64,000 nt of DNA from UBA3937 sp050951585. GTDB lineage: Bacteria > Bacillota > Peptococcia > DRI-13 > DTU073. Below the pieces are notes generated by a model that was given only the letters and a program-made list of their open reading frames with translations, did not search any database and was not told the DNA's origin. Shown piece by piece: positions 8,876-17,468 of the stretch. Position 1 is the first letter of the stretch. Each line of letters begins with the position of its first letter. A program made the position numbers and the translations under genes. The stretch spans positions 310,001-374,000 of the forward strand of contig JBMNJI010000007.1 in NCBI GenBank assembly GCA_050951585.1, in the 5' to 3' direction.

Positions 8876-9538
8876 TTACAAAGCAAGATAAAACAAAAAA
8901 CCCAGATAGTGCATGATGCTACCGCCCAGCACAAAAAGATGCCAGATGCCATGATTAAACGGAATCCTCCGGCAGGCATAAAAGATAATGCCAAGGGTAT
9001 ATAATATTCCTCCGGCCAATAACCAGAGAAAAAGCCCTGCCGGAACCATCTGCAGCATAGGCTTAACCGCAATGATGATCAGCCAGCCCATTAAAACATA
9101 TAAAACCGTGGATACAATTCTCGTCTTCTCAAAACTGGTAATATTGAGTACTATACCCAAAAGGGCCAAACCCCAGATGACTCCGAAAATGGTCCAGCCC
9201 CAGGCTCCCCGCATCGCAATTAAGGTAATGGGCGTATAACTACCGGCAATCAACAAATAGATGGAAACATGGTCAAAAACACGGAGCACCTTTTTGACTT
9301 TTTCAATTAGAATACTGTGATACAGTGTGGAAGATAAATATAAGAAAAAGAGCGTAAAGCCATAAATACTAAAGCTTACAACCCGCCACACGTCCCCTTT
9401 CATTCCGGCAAAATACGCCAGTATTACTAAAGCGGCGATACTTAAGACCGCGCCGATTCCATGGGTGATGCTGCTGAAAATCTCTTCCTTCAATGAATAC
9501 CGATTCACTAAGCCCGTGTTTTTCTCCATCATTGACAC
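8876..9538 (-). CDS. Hemolysin III family (YqfA/PAQR-like) membrane protein
   Basis: A 220-residue integral membrane protein with about seven hydrophobic helices. The family landmarks are SSITHGIGAVLS near the start, SSTLYHS in the first third, FDHVSIYLLIAGSYTP in the middle and a C-terminal FNHGIWHLFVLGGSIMHY. These place conserved His, Asp and Ser residues as in the PAQR/hemolysin III superfamily, which may be zinc-dependent hydrolases. The hemolysin name is historical and its role in this cell is unknown. It is monocistronic, between the glycosylase and cadA, on the same strand as both. Confidence 0.92.
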   Translation of the reverse strand: MSMMEKNTGLVNRYSLKEEIFSSITHGIGAVLSIAALVILAYFAGMKGDVWRVVSFSIYGFTLFFLYLSSTLYHSILIEKVKKVLRVFDHVSIYLLIAGSYTPITLIAMRGAWGWTIFGVIWGLALLGIVLNITSFEKTRIVSTVLYVLMGWLIIIAVKPMLQMVPAGLFLWLLAGGILYTLGIIFYACRRIPFNHGIWHLFVLGGSIMHYLGFLFYLAL

Positions 9539-9649
9539 CTCAACTTCACAACATTTACCAAAACATCAGATGACTATATTATACGCTATTTTTAACACAA
9601 TAATCATGTCCGCTCCAAAATAACTATTCATTCCAATATAAACAAAAAA

Positions 9650-11551
9650 CTAAATTCTCAGCACGCGCATGGCATTAAACACAGCCAGCAGGGCCACGCC
9701 AACATCTGCAAAAACTGCTTGCCACATCGTCGCAAATCCTGCCGCGCCTAAAGCAAGTACTACTCCTTTTACTGTAAGGGCCAAAATAATATTCTGCCAG
9801 ACAACCTGTTTGGTCTGACCGGCGATCTGTATTGCCGTCGCCAGCTTAGATGGCTCATCAGTCATAATGACAACATCGGCCGCTTCAATGGCCGCATCAG
9901 ACCCCAGTCCGCCCATGGCTATCCCCACATCGGCCCTCGCCAGAACAGGCGCATCGTTGATTCCGTCCCCGAGAAAAATCAGGCTCCCTTTGCCCTTGTT
10001 CACATAGAGACGCTCCAGGTGCGCCACTTTATCCTGGGGTAAAAGCTCCGCCTGAAAATCATCGACCTGCAGTCGCGCCGCCACCTGTGCCGCTGCATCC
10101 TTGTTGTCTCCGGTTAACATCACCAATTGGCGTACCCCAAGCTTTCTCATCTTCCGTAACGCTTCAACACTGTCCTCCTTTAATTGGTCGGCAATGACCA
10201 TGCTACCGATGTAACAATTGTCAACCGCTACATGGATGACAGTCCCCGTGCCGGGCTCCCCGTCCTGGAAACCTTGCACCGCTTCATTTTGCATTAGCTT
10301 ACTGTTCCCTACTAAGATCGTCCGGTCTCCGAAAACTGCTCTAACTCCCAGCCCGGCTATTTCCTCATAGGAATCAACCTTCGCGTCAGGTTCCCGCTCT
10401 GTTAGGGCGGCAACCATACTGTTCGCTGCTACCACAATAGATTGCGCAATCGGATGGGTTGAAAAACTTTCGGCCTGCGCTGCCCAGGATAAAACCTCTT
10501 CGGCAGTATAACCATTGACCGGGTTAACCGTCCCTACTTGAAAGGCCCCTTTCGTCATGGTGCCGGTTTTATCAAAAATAACCGTATCCACCTTGTGCAA
10601 AGCTTCGAGATAATTACCTCCCTTAACTAAAATCCCTTTTCGCGCGGCCGCCCCTATGCCACCAAAAAAACTAAGGGGAATCGAGATGACCAACGCACAA
10701 GGACAAGAAATCACCAAAAAAATCAAACCCCGGTACAACCAGGTAGAAAACACAGCACCGGAAACAAATAAGGGTGGTAATATGGCCAAAGCAAGCGCAA
10801 CACCAACCACGATGGGGGTGTAATAGCGGGCAAATTTCGTGATAAAATGCTCCGTCGGTGCCTTCCGGCTTTCGGCATTCTGCACCAAATCAAGAATCTT
10901 CGCTACAGTTGACTCGCCATAAGTTTTCAAAACCTCCACAACCAGAAGACCGGTAGTATTAACACAGCCACTCAAAATCGAGTCACCCTCACCTAGCCGG
11001 CGAGGCAGCGCTTCCCCGGTCAAAGGGGCCGTATCCACCAGGGAATTACCCTCGACAATCTTGCCGTCTAAAGGAACCCTTTCCCCCGGTTTAATCACAA
11101 TCTCTTCGCCAATCGTTACCTCTTCGGGGTTTACGCAAACAAGCTGCCCTTCTCTCCGCACATTGGCATAATCAGGTCTGATCGCCAGTAGTGCCTGAAT
11201 TGAACCGCGGGATCTATCCACCGCAAAATCCTGAAATAGTTCACCGACTTGATAAAAGAGCATGACGGCAACTGCCTCCGGGTATTCACGCACGGCAAAA
11301 GCACCCAGCGTGGCAATCGTCATCAGCATATTTTCATCAAAAACGCGGCCACGGAAAAGATTCCTTACCGCTTTATAGACAACCTCCCCGCCGATTAAGC
11401 CATAACTACACAGAAATAGCCCCATTTCCATCCAGGGAGCCAGCTGAAAAACTAAGACTGTGAAATATAGCAGCACGCCACTGCCCAGACGTATAATTTC
11501 AAATATTTTTCCATCCAAATTAGAGATCCTTTTACCTGCGTCTTCTTGCAT
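9650..11551 (-). CDS. cadA: Heavy-metal P1B-type ATPase (Zn/Cd/Pb exporter)
   Basis: A 633-residue membrane pump. The membrane metal site is SCPCALV (CPC near residues 282-284), the phosphorylation site is DKTGTMTKG (Asp near 327), TGEALPR marks the actuator domain, and GDGINDAPVLARADVGIAMG is the hinge. The CPC motif, together with a CadC-type repressor gene 59 bases upstream, points to Zn(II)/Cd(II)/Pb(II) efflux rather than copper. There is no N-terminal metal-binding HMA domain, so it is shorter than typical CadA (about 700 residues or more). It is the second gene of the cadC-cadA operon and presumably induced by metal through the operator at 12099. Confidence 0.94.
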   Translation of the reverse strand: MQEDAGKRISNLDGKIFEIIRLGSGVLLYFTVLVFQLAPWMEMGLFLCSYGLIGGEVVYKAVRNLFRGRVFDENMLMTIATLGAFAVREYPEAVAVMLFYQVGELFQDFAVDRSRGSIQALLAIRPDYANVRREGQLVCVNPEEVTIGEEIVIKPGERVPLDGKIVEGNSLVDTAPLTGEALPRRLGEGDSILSGCVNTTGLLVVEVLKTYGESTVAKILDLVQNAESRKAPTEHFITKFARYYTPIVVGVALALAILPPLFVSGAVFSTWLYRGLIFLVISCPCALVISIPLSFFGGIGAAARKGILVKGGNYLEALHKVDTVIFDKTGTMTKGAFQVGTVNPVNGYTAEEVLSWAAQAESFSTHPIAQSIVVAANSMVAALTEREPDAKVDSYEEIAGLGVRAVFGDRTILVGNSKLMQNEAVQGFQDGEPGTGTVIHVAVDNCYIGSMVIADQLKEDSVEALRKMRKLGVRQLVMLTGDNKDAAAQVAARLQVDDFQAELLPQDKVAHLERLYVNKGKGSLIFLGDGINDAPVLARADVGIAMGGLGSDAAIEAADVVIMTDEPSKLATAIQIAGQTKQVVWQNIILALTVKGVVLALGAAGFATMWQAVFADVGVALLAVFNAMRVLRI

Positions 11552-11609
11552 TTTGCTCCCCTCTTTCTGTCATTGGCCGAAGATTTCCCGGCCCAATATT
11601 CTTCACCCG

Positions 11610-11972
11610 TTACCGGTGCCTGATATGCTCTAATCCTTGCGAAAACAAAGCCACAATATGCTCGTCATCAAGGGAATAATAGACCATTTTCCCTTCCCGC
11701 CGGTATTTCACCAGGCGTAAGTTTCGTAATACCCGCAACTGATGAGACACAAGGGACTGGGACATGCCAATTACCTCGGCTAAATCGCAGACACACATTT
11801 CCTCCTGCGCTAAAGCATGCAAAAGCTTAATTCTCGTCCCATCACCCAAGGCTTTAAAAATGTCCGCCAGCCCCAGTATTTCTTCGGCGTTTAGGCTTTG
11901 CCCCTTTACGCGGGCAACCTTATCCGGATGGACACACTCTACCTCACATTTATCCAGGTCATCATTATTCAT
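11610..11972 (-). CDS. cadC: CadC-type ArsR/SmtB metal-sensing repressor
   Basis: A 120-residue winged-helix repressor. C9, C13, C60 and C62 (in MCVCDL) match the four-cysteine Cd/Pb/Zn site of CadC. The C-terminal DEH...EHIRH pattern matches the alpha5 zinc site (Asp-x-His, ten residues, His-x2-His), so both known sites appear intact. The recognition helix region reads MSQSLVSHQLRVLRNL. I chose the ATG at 11972 because AAAGGAG lies upstream at workable spacing; an upstream in-frame start at 12005 is less likely. It leads the operon with cadA. The operator and promoter upstream fit autoregulation: metal binding releases DNA. Confidence 0.93.
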   Translation of the reverse strand: MNNDDLDKCEVECVHPDKVARVKGQSLNAEEILGLADIFKALGDGTRIKLLHALAQEEMCVCDLAEVIGMSQSLVSHQLRVLRNLRLVKYRREGKMVYYSLDDEHIVALFSQGLEHIRHR

Positions 11973-12091
11973 TCTTTTAGTCGCTCCTTTCGGCAACCGC
12001 CACAAAAGCTCACCATTCTTTTTTCATTAAAACCTGATCCCCATTCGTGTAAGGCTTAATCATGGGAAGATTATGAAAACCACCTTTACTT

Positions 12092-12120
12092 GCATATATG
12101 AACATATATTCATATATTGC
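12092..12120. promoter_or_regulatory. CadC/SmtB-type 12-2-12 operator
   Basis: An imperfect palindrome whose core TGAACATATATTCA (12099-12112) matches the SmtB/CadC operator form, flanked by symmetric ATATA arms. It lies just downstream of the -10 element, over the expected transcription start of cadC-cadA, so bound repressor would block initiation. Confidence 0.85.
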
Positions 12121-12124
12121 TTTC

Positions 12125-12153
12125 ATTTTAGCATACCGGCTATTTTATGTAAA
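12125..12153 (-). promoter_or_regulatory. Sigma-A promoter of cadC-cadA
   Basis: A -35 TTTACA (12148-12153) and a -10 TAAAAT (12125-12130) with a 17-base spacer on the minus strand. It is directly followed by the palindromic operator. Confidence 0.8.
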
Positions 12154-12164
12154 CCGTAGAACGC

Positions 12165-12198
12165 AAAAAAACTACCCCATCTATCACAATAGGGTAGT
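12165..12198 (-). terminator. Rho-independent terminator of yajQ
   Basis: Arms ACTACCC and GGGTAGT around a 14-base loop, followed on the minus strand by a run of seven T. It sits between the yajQ stop codon and the cadC promoter and insulates the two. Confidence 0.85.
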
Positions 12199-12231
12199 AT
12201 TACCTCTCTCCTTTGCTTATTTCTACTTTGC

Positions 12232-12732
12232 TTAAAAAGTCCGGTAATTGGTGAACTGCAACTCCAGCCCGAAATCCTGTTCCTTCACTGCCTGAATCAC
12301 CTTTTGCAACTCATCTCTATCCTTGCTGCTTACCCGTACCTGATCATCCTGAATCTGGGCCTGCACCTTTAATTTTAGTTTTTTGATCGCGGCAACAATT
12401 TCCTTCCCTTTTTCCGTGGGAATCCCTCTTTTAATGGTGATCATTTGCCGAACCGTACCGCCTGCAGCGGGCTCAACTTTGCCATAATCAAGAAACTTTA
12501 AAGAAACTCCGCGCTTAATCATCTTACTTTGCAAAATATCAATAACGCTTTTTAGCTTGTACTCATCATCGGCAATAATTTTAATTTCATCATCCTTGAC
12601 TAATTCCACCTCTGCCTTGCTTCCCTTAAAATCAAAACGTTGGCTGATTTCCTTCACCGTCTGGTTTACGGCATTATCCACCTCCTGTAACGCCACTTCC
12701 GAAACAATATCAAATGAGTTTTCCTTGGCCAT
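12232..12732 (-). CDS. yajQ: YajQ family nucleotide-binding protein
   Basis: A 166-residue protein matching the YajQ/UPF0234 family along its whole length: start AKENSFDIVSEV, middle SQRFDFKGSKAEVEL, GKVEPAAGGTVRQ, and the C-terminal ending GLELQFTNYRTF. The family has two ferredoxin-like domains; a Xanthomonas homologue binds cyclic di-GMP. A cyclic di-GMP role here is possible, since a diguanylate cyclase lies at 26.6 kb, but this is inference. The gene is single, with its own terminator. Confidence 0.93.
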   Translation of the reverse strand: MAKENSFDIVSEVALQEVDNAVNQTVKEISQRFDFKGSKAEVELVKDDEIKIIADDEYKLKSVIDILQSKMIKRGVSLKFLDYGKVEPAAGGTVRQMITIKRGIPTEKGKEIVAAIKKLKLKVQAQIQDDQVRVSSKDRDELQKVIQAVKEQDFGLELQFTNYRTF

Positions 12733-12790
12733 TTATCTTTCCTCCTCACCATTTCTCCGGCTACTTTTTTTATGTAAAAAATGATTGCCA

Positions 12791-13369
12791 TTATTCCTGT
12801 AATAATTTTTCAGCTTCATCTTTTACTTCTTGAAATACATCACCAATCAATTTTTCTCGCACCAGCTTTTCGCAATAATCCCAATCAATTTTTTGATAAT
12901 GCGCAGCCAACAAAAAAATCGCCCATTCCTTACTCGCTAGATCTCCCCAAAACTTTGCGGCTGAAACCCGATCTAAGATGATATCCTCAATTCCTAATAC
13001 ATAAAGCTGATAATCCTGAAAAGCCAAGGGTTGTAAGCGAGCATAATCGCCATCCAAAGGCGGTTTGGGAAACTCGATAATAATGTCAGTGTCCGGATAA
13101 ATCCAGACCCCGCCCTTATTGCTAAACCCTAAATCGTGAAGCACTGAGGCATATTCGGTAATACCATCAGCAATCAAATCAATATCCAAAGTAGCGTATT
13201 TTCCCATTGTCCATAGTTCAACCGCAAACCCACCTACAATCACAGGCGTGATCTTATACTTTTTTAAAGCCTCAGTTAATACAGCTACTACCCCGATACG
13301 ACGCTGGAGACTATCCGGTAAAGAGATAATCTTGTTCAGTTTTTCTTTTAATTCTCTTCGTTCTTCCAT
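12791..13369 (-). CDS. Nucleotidyltransferase-fold protein (MNT/AbiEii-like)
   Basis: A 192-residue soluble protein with the minimal nucleotidyltransferase signature: VIVGGFAVELW followed by ATLDIDLIAD, giving the GG and D-x-D pattern that binds metal and NTP. The middle (YVLGIEDIILDRV) resembles the segment seen in AbiEii or DUF6036-type nucleotidyltransferases. The C-terminus is helical and charged. It overlaps the upstream small gene by 22 bases, so the two are co-translated, which is typical of toxin-antitoxin pairs. I cannot tell toxin from antitoxin by sequence alone. No HEPN partner is adjacent. Confidence 0.7.
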   Translation of the reverse strand: MEERRELKEKLNKIISLPDSLQRRIGVVAVLTEALKKYKITPVIVGGFAVELWTMGKYATLDIDLIADGITEYASVLHDLGFSNKGGVWIYPDTDIIIEFPKPPLDGDYARLQPLAFQDYQLYVLGIEDIILDRVSAAKFWGDLASKEWAIFLLAAHYQKIDWDYCEKLVREKLIGDVFQEVKDEAEKLLQE

Positions 13370-13581
13370 ACAATTTTTAATCCTTTCTTAGGATCATAAA
13401 GAAAACGTCCCTCACGTTCGGCCTTTCTTATGGCTGCAATTACGGCATGCCCAATTGCCATAAACTCAGCTCTGTTTCTCGGTTTTGCCCGCGGGGCTTT
13501 TTGTCTTCTTCCAAGACATTTTTTTTTGAATAATTCCTTGTTCGTCCGAAGAAAATCCTCATATTTAAGTAAATCTCGCAC
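13348..13581 (-). CDS. Small basic protein paired with the nucleotidyltransferase
   Basis: A 77-residue protein that I do not recognise. Residues 17-37 are very basic (KKKCLGRRQKAPRAKPRNR), followed by a helix AIGHAVIAAIRKAEREG and a polar tail. The start is a GTG with a purine-rich GGGGGAAGAGG before it. It is the first gene of a two-gene unit and overlaps the nucleotidyltransferase frame by 22 bases. The overlap and size suggest a DNA-binding or antitoxin partner, which is inference. An extended -10 TGTTATAAT lies about 32 bases upstream. Confidence 0.65.
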   Translation of the reverse strand: MRDLLKYEDFLRTNKELFKKKCLGRRQKAPRAKPRNRAEFMAIGHAVIAAIRKAEREGRFLYDPKKGLKIVWKNEEN

Positions 13582-13612
13582 AGTCCTCTTCCCCCGTCTA
13601 TTGCTTTTCCTA

Positions 13613-13621
13613 ATTATAACA
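13613..13621 (-). promoter_or_regulatory. Extended -10 promoter of the nucleotidyltransferase pair
   Basis: On the minus strand TGTTATAAT fits an extended -10 (TG-n-TATAAT). No good -35 is visible. It is at the right distance from the GTG start at 13581. Confidence 0.55.
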
Positions 13622-13659
13622 TACTATTGCAGGTGTAACATAAAACACTTGTCTGTAAT

Positions 13660-14034
13660 CTAATTCGCGACTAAAATGCCCAGCCATACTCCTATTAACC
13701 CCACGGTAATACTACCGAAAACATATAACATCGCCATGATAACTTCACCATTTCTAAGCAAATTAACCGTTTCCAAACTAAAGGTAGAAAAAGTAGTAAA
13801 GGCGCCGAGGAACCCTACGGTAATCATGCTCCGTACTTGCGGATTAATTAATAATTTTTCCGTTCCCAGTACATAAATAAGCCCTAAAAGAAAACAGCCT
13901 AAAATATTCACCACAAAAGTACCCCAGGGGAAAGGATCATTCCCCCTGTTGGCAATCCACGTAGAAAGTCCATAGCGTCCTAATGCTCCCAATGCTCCTC
14001 CAAGAGCAATAACACTATATAAGGCATACTGCAT
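13660..14034 (-). CDS. crcB: CrcB/Fluc fluoride channel
   Basis: A 124-residue membrane protein with four helices and the family signatures GGALGALGRYG at the N-terminus, WGTFVVNILGCFLLG near residue 37, and GFLGAFTTFSTFSLE near 74 with the phenylalanines that line the fluoride path. A single gene implies a homodimeric dual-topology channel, unlike the paired genes of some Bacilli. Fluoride riboswitches often precede crcB, but I could not find the conserved elements in the 80 bases upstream. Confidence 0.95.
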   Translation of the reverse strand: MQYALYSVIALGGALGALGRYGLSTWIANRGNDPFPWGTFVVNILGCFLLGLIYVLGTEKLLINPQVRSMITVGFLGAFTTFSTFSLETVNLLRNGEVIMAMLYVFGSITVGLIGVWLGILVAN

Positions 14035-14088
14035 TTCCCTGATGCACCTCTTCCCCTCACAACTCCAATAATGAAATACACTTACTAT

Positions 14089-14117
14089 ATTATATCAAAC
14101 TTCCTTCCGACTCCAAC
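14089..14117 (-). promoter_or_regulatory. Candidate crcB promoter
   Basis: On the minus strand a -10 TATAAT (14089-14094) is preceded at 16 bases by TTGGAG, a moderate -35. It lies in the short gap between the flavoprotein gene and crcB. Confidence 0.45.
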
Positions 14118-15416
14118 TTAACCGCTTCCTTTGGCGGCATGCGCTCCGGCAACATAACCGGACGACCAGGCCCATTGCAGATTATAGCCCCCGCACTGTC
14201 CGTCAACATCTAGAAGCTCACCGGTAATATATAGTCCCGGCACAATCCTTGATTCCATGGTTTGGGGATTTACTTTCGTAGTATCGACCCCGCCCGCCGT
14301 GACCTGGGCACTCTGCCAGCCTTTGGTTCCCCGTATTTTGAAGCGCCAGTCAGTAAGAAGCGCAGCAATCTGCCCACACTCCCGCGCACTGATGCTGCCG
14401 GCCGGAACACGCAAATCAGTTAACCCGGCTTCTTTTAAAATCACCCGGATCAGGCGCTTGTTAATTAAGCCCACCAGACTGAACTCCACCGTTTTACGCG
14501 GATTGTTCTGAAAACGTGTCAGAAGCAACTCCGTCAATTCTTCACCGGTGAAGTTGTCCAGAACCTTGATCTTTAAAAGCGGAGTTTTCTGCCGCTGCAA
14601 AAGCTCCCCGGCTTTCCTGCTTAGTTGCAGAATAGGCGGTCCCGAAACGCCATAATTGGCAAAAAGAATATCGCCGCGGTCTGCGGCAATGGTTTTGCCG
14701 TTATCCAGAAGCTCCGCTGTGCCTACTATCTTCACACCCTGGATTTGGTTAAAAAAGTCCCCTTCCAGCATGATTTGCACTAAACCGGGGAACACCGTTG
14801 TCACTGGATGTCCCATTTGCTCAGCCAGCTGATAGCCGTTCCCATCAGAGCCACTGGCAGGCATCGCTTTCCCACCGGTAGCCAGAATGACTTTATCTCC
14901 TTCAAGCACCGTTCCGTCGGCCAGGAATAAAGTAAACCGATTCCCTTTCCTGATCTCTTTGACAAAGGCATCACAAACAATTTGCACACCTGACTCTTTC
15001 AGTTCGTACAGCAGTACATCCAGCACACTCGAGGCCTGATCGGACATGGGAAAGACCTTGCCCTGCTCCTCCACCTTATGGGCAATCCCCAACTGCTCAA
15101 AAAACGCAATCGCCTCCTCAACCCCGAAGCTTGCTAAGGCACCAAAAACAAAGCGGGGATTGAGGCCATTATAACAAGTGGCGTCTGCATTAACATTCGT
15201 GAAATTACAACGGCCGTTGCCTGTGGCAAGGAGCTTTTTCCCGATGCGGGGATTTCTCTCTAAGAGAGTCACCGCAGCGCCGTTTCGGGCAGCCGCAATT
15301 GCGGCCATCATTCCCGAAGCCCCGCCCCCCACGACAACCACCTGTCTTCCACGGTTTTTGCCGCTACTTCCGCCATTACGACCGGCATTATCAATCTCAA
15401 AATTTCCAGCGTTCAT
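14118..15416 (-). CDS. BaiN/HI0933-family FAD-dependent oxidoreductase
   Basis: A 432-residue flavoprotein. The FAD-binding Rossmann motif GGGASGMMAAIAAARNGA begins near residue 30, followed by LLERNPRIGKKLLATGNGRCN, which is diagnostic of the HI0933/YhiN family. The C-terminus carries ITGELLDVDGQCGGYNLQWAWSSGYVAG, the second FAD-contact segment. The first 24 residues are Gly/Asn-rich and not conserved in the family. Homologues have been linked to aminoacetone oxidation or bile-acid reduction, but the substrate here is unknown. It is divergent from the LtaS-like gene. Confidence 0.92.
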   Translation of the reverse strand: MNAGNFEIDNAGRNGGSSGKNRGRQVVVVGGGASGMMAAIAAARNGAAVTLLERNPRIGKKLLATGNGRCNFTNVNADATCYNGLNPRFVFGALASFGVEEAIAFFEQLGIAHKVEEQGKVFPMSDQASSVLDVLLYELKESGVQIVCDAFVKEIRKGNRFTLFLADGTVLEGDKVILATGGKAMPASGSDGNGYQLAEQMGHPVTTVFPGLVQIMLEGDFFNQIQGVKIVGTAELLDNGKTIAADRGDILFANYGVSGPPILQLSRKAGELLQRQKTPLLKIKVLDNFTGEELTELLLTRFQNNPRKTVEFSLVGLINKRLIRVILKEAGLTDLRVPAGSISARECGQIAALLTDWRFKIRGTKGWQSAQVTAGGVDTTKVNPQTMESRIVPGLYITGELLDVDGQCGGYNLQWAWSSGYVAGAHAAKGSG

Positions 15417-15593
15417 CGTTTTACTCCTGCTTCTTTGCTACTTTCTTTGCTCTCTATTTTACCACAACAGCAGATGAGCCGCTAGAAAAGGTCCTTGGGC
15501 AGTGGCGGAGATTTGCGTCGTTACCAGATATTGTCCTTTGCTCTGCTCACTTAATCATGTATAATCAAGACGTGCTTATTTAGCATAATATTA

Positions 15594-15625
15594 ATATTGT
15601 CAGTATTCTTATATTGTCAGTATTC
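15594..15625. repeat. 15-base direct repeat upstream of the LtaS-like gene
   Basis: ATATTGTCAGTATTC occurs at 15594-15608 and again at 15611-15625, one and a half helical turns apart (17 bases start to start). It lies 33-64 bases before the ATG at 15658, where a regulator or promoter would sit. TTGTCA in the first copy with TATTCA 18 bases on is a possible but weak promoter. Confidence 0.7.
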
Positions 15626-15657
15626 ATGAATCTTATTTAATATAAGGAGCATATAAG

Positions 15658-17457
15658 ATGCAGAAACTCAAGGAACAACTCTATTTCTTATTAGAGCCTT
15701 TTTTGCTGAGCACTTTTCTAATTCTGATCATTAAGATCTTGTTTTGGGGATTTTTCTTTAACATTGGAAATGCGACCAACAGTATAATCATTACGACACT
15801 GGGTCTTGTTTTATTTTTATTGAGTCCGGCCTATTTCTTGCAAGCGAAAGCACGCAAAATATACCTTTTTACACTTAATTTTTTAGGAACTATCTTTATT
15901 ATCGGGGATCTTCTTTATTATCGTTATTTTGCAACCCCCGTCTCCGTTTATGTTTTTATGCAATCGGCCAATCTTGCCGATTTGGGGCCCAGTATTTTTA
16001 GTCTGCTTCATTGGTCAGACTTACTCTTTCTGGCTGATCTGCCTATTCTGGCTATACTGAATTTCATCCCCTTTTCCCCTAAAAATAAAGCGCCACTTTT
16101 GGGGAAATTCGCGCTGATAAGCGGGTTGCTTCTCGCTTTACTCTGCCCGGTTGCTGATGGATGGAAACACGAAGACGGGGTTGTCCGGAAATACACCGCT
16201 AATGATACCCTTTATGCTTATGGCCCTTTAGGTTTTCATTTTATTGATCTGTTCTTTTTTGTGAAGGACCAGAATATCCAACTAACCCCGCAAATCCGGT
16301 CCACCATTCTAGACTGGTTTGCCTTAAAAAAATCACAAACGAAACAAGCGGAGACCTCCCCATATCAGGATTTAGGCAAAGGGAAAAACTTAATTGTCAT
16401 CCAGGTGGAATCTCTCCAGAGTTTTGTCATCGGAAAGAGCGTGAACGGGCAGGAGATTACCCCTAATCTTAATAAGCTTCTCAATAATAGCCTCTATTTT
16501 CCTCACTTCTACCCGCAAACTATCGGCGGAAATAGCTCTGATGCCGAATTAATCATCAATACGTCACTTTTCCCTTTGGAAAAGGGCAGTACCTTTTTCG
16601 TGCACCCCAATAACGTCTATCATTCTCTCCCTTTGCTCCTGAAAGAAAAAGGTTATGAGGCACTAGCTATTCACGCCGATGAAGCCAACTTCTGGAACCG
16701 GCATCAGGCATACCCGAACCTCGGTTTTAAAAAGTATTATTCGATCGAAAAATTGCAACTGACCGAAGAAATCGGCATGGGGCTCAGTGATGAAGAAATG
16801 TTTAAGCAGGCCATCCCGATTCTACAAGCAGCTAAAAAACCCTTTTATGCCATGATTATTACTTTAACCAGCCATTACCCTTATTATATGCCCGGCGATA
16901 AAGCACATTTATATCTGGAACCGCCTCTGGCTAAATCAGATGTCGGCGCTTATCTGCAAAGCATTTCCTATACCGACCACGCGATTGGTCAGTTTATCGA
17001 AGCCTTAAGACAAAGCGGCTTACTGGAAAACTCCATTGTGGTAGTCTATGGCGACCATGACGGGCTGTTTAAAAGGGACCAAAAAGAGCTTGAAAAGGTA
17101 TGGTCTATGCAGGAGATCAGTGATGAAGAATGGATTCGTGACTATGCCCCGGTCCCCCTCTTCATCTATGCTGATGAAATATCCGGGAAGACTGTTGAAG
17201 CTTATGGCGGACAGATCGATTTTCTCCCGACGATCAGTCACATCATGGGGATCGGGCCGGAAAAACACCCTTACGCCATGGGGAATAATCTCCTAACCGT
17301 TCAAGAAAGTTTCGCTCTCGTGCCGCAGGGTGATTACAATGATGAGCCCGTCCGGGTGAGCAGCGAGCAAATTGACTATTCTCTCAATATCTTTGATTTG
17401 GAAACCTTGAAAGTCGCTGACCTGATGATTAAAACAAACTTTTGTGCCAAGCAATAG
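15658..17457 (+). CDS. LtaS-like membrane sulfatase (phosphoglycerol transferase family)
   Basis: A 599-residue protein with about five N-terminal membrane helices (residues 10-175) and an extracellular sulfatase domain from about 240. Metal and active-site landmarks are VIQVESLQSF, ITPNLNKLL, GGNSSDAELI and VVYGDHDGLF. In characterised LtaS enzymes the nucleophile is the Thr of GKTSDSE; here that position is Ser. Family members polymerise glycerol phosphate onto a lipid anchor to make lipoteichoic acid or transfer related groups. AAGGAG precedes the ATG. It is monocistronic and divergent from the flavoprotein gene, with a direct repeat in its upstream region. Confidence 0.88.
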   Translation: MQKLKEQLYFLLEPFLLSTFLILIIKILFWGFFFNIGNATNSIIITTLGLVLFLLSPAYFLQAKARKIYLFTLNFLGTIFIIGDLLYYRYFATPVSVYVFMQSANLADLGPSIFSLLHWSDLLFLADLPILAILNFIPFSPKNKAPLLGKFALISGLLLALLCPVADGWKHEDGVVRKYTANDTLYAYGPLGFHFIDLFFFVKDQNIQLTPQIRSTILDWFALKKSQTKQAETSPYQDLGKGKNLIVIQVESLQSFVIGKSVNGQEITPNLNKLLNNSLYFPHFYPQTIGGNSSDAELIINTSLFPLEKGSTFFVHPNNVYHSLPLLLKEKGYEALAIHADEANFWNRHQAYPNLGFKKYYSIEKLQLTEEIGMGLSDEEMFKQAIPILQAAKKPFYAMIITLTSHYPYYMPGDKAHLYLEPPLAKSDVGAYLQSISYTDHAIGQFIEALRQSGLLENSIVVVYGDHDGLFKRDQKELEKVWSMQEISDEEWIRDYAPVPLFIYADEISGKTVEAYGGQIDFLPTISHIMGIGPEKHPYAMGNNLLTVQESFALVPQGDYNDEPVRVSSEQIDYSLNIFDLETLKVADLMIKTNFCAKQ

Positions 17458-17468
17458 GCGAGCATGAT

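Noticed and set aside
14035..14117. Fluoride riboswitch before crcB
   Set aside because: The conserved riboswitch blocks could not be found in the minus-strand leader, which is only about 80 bases long.
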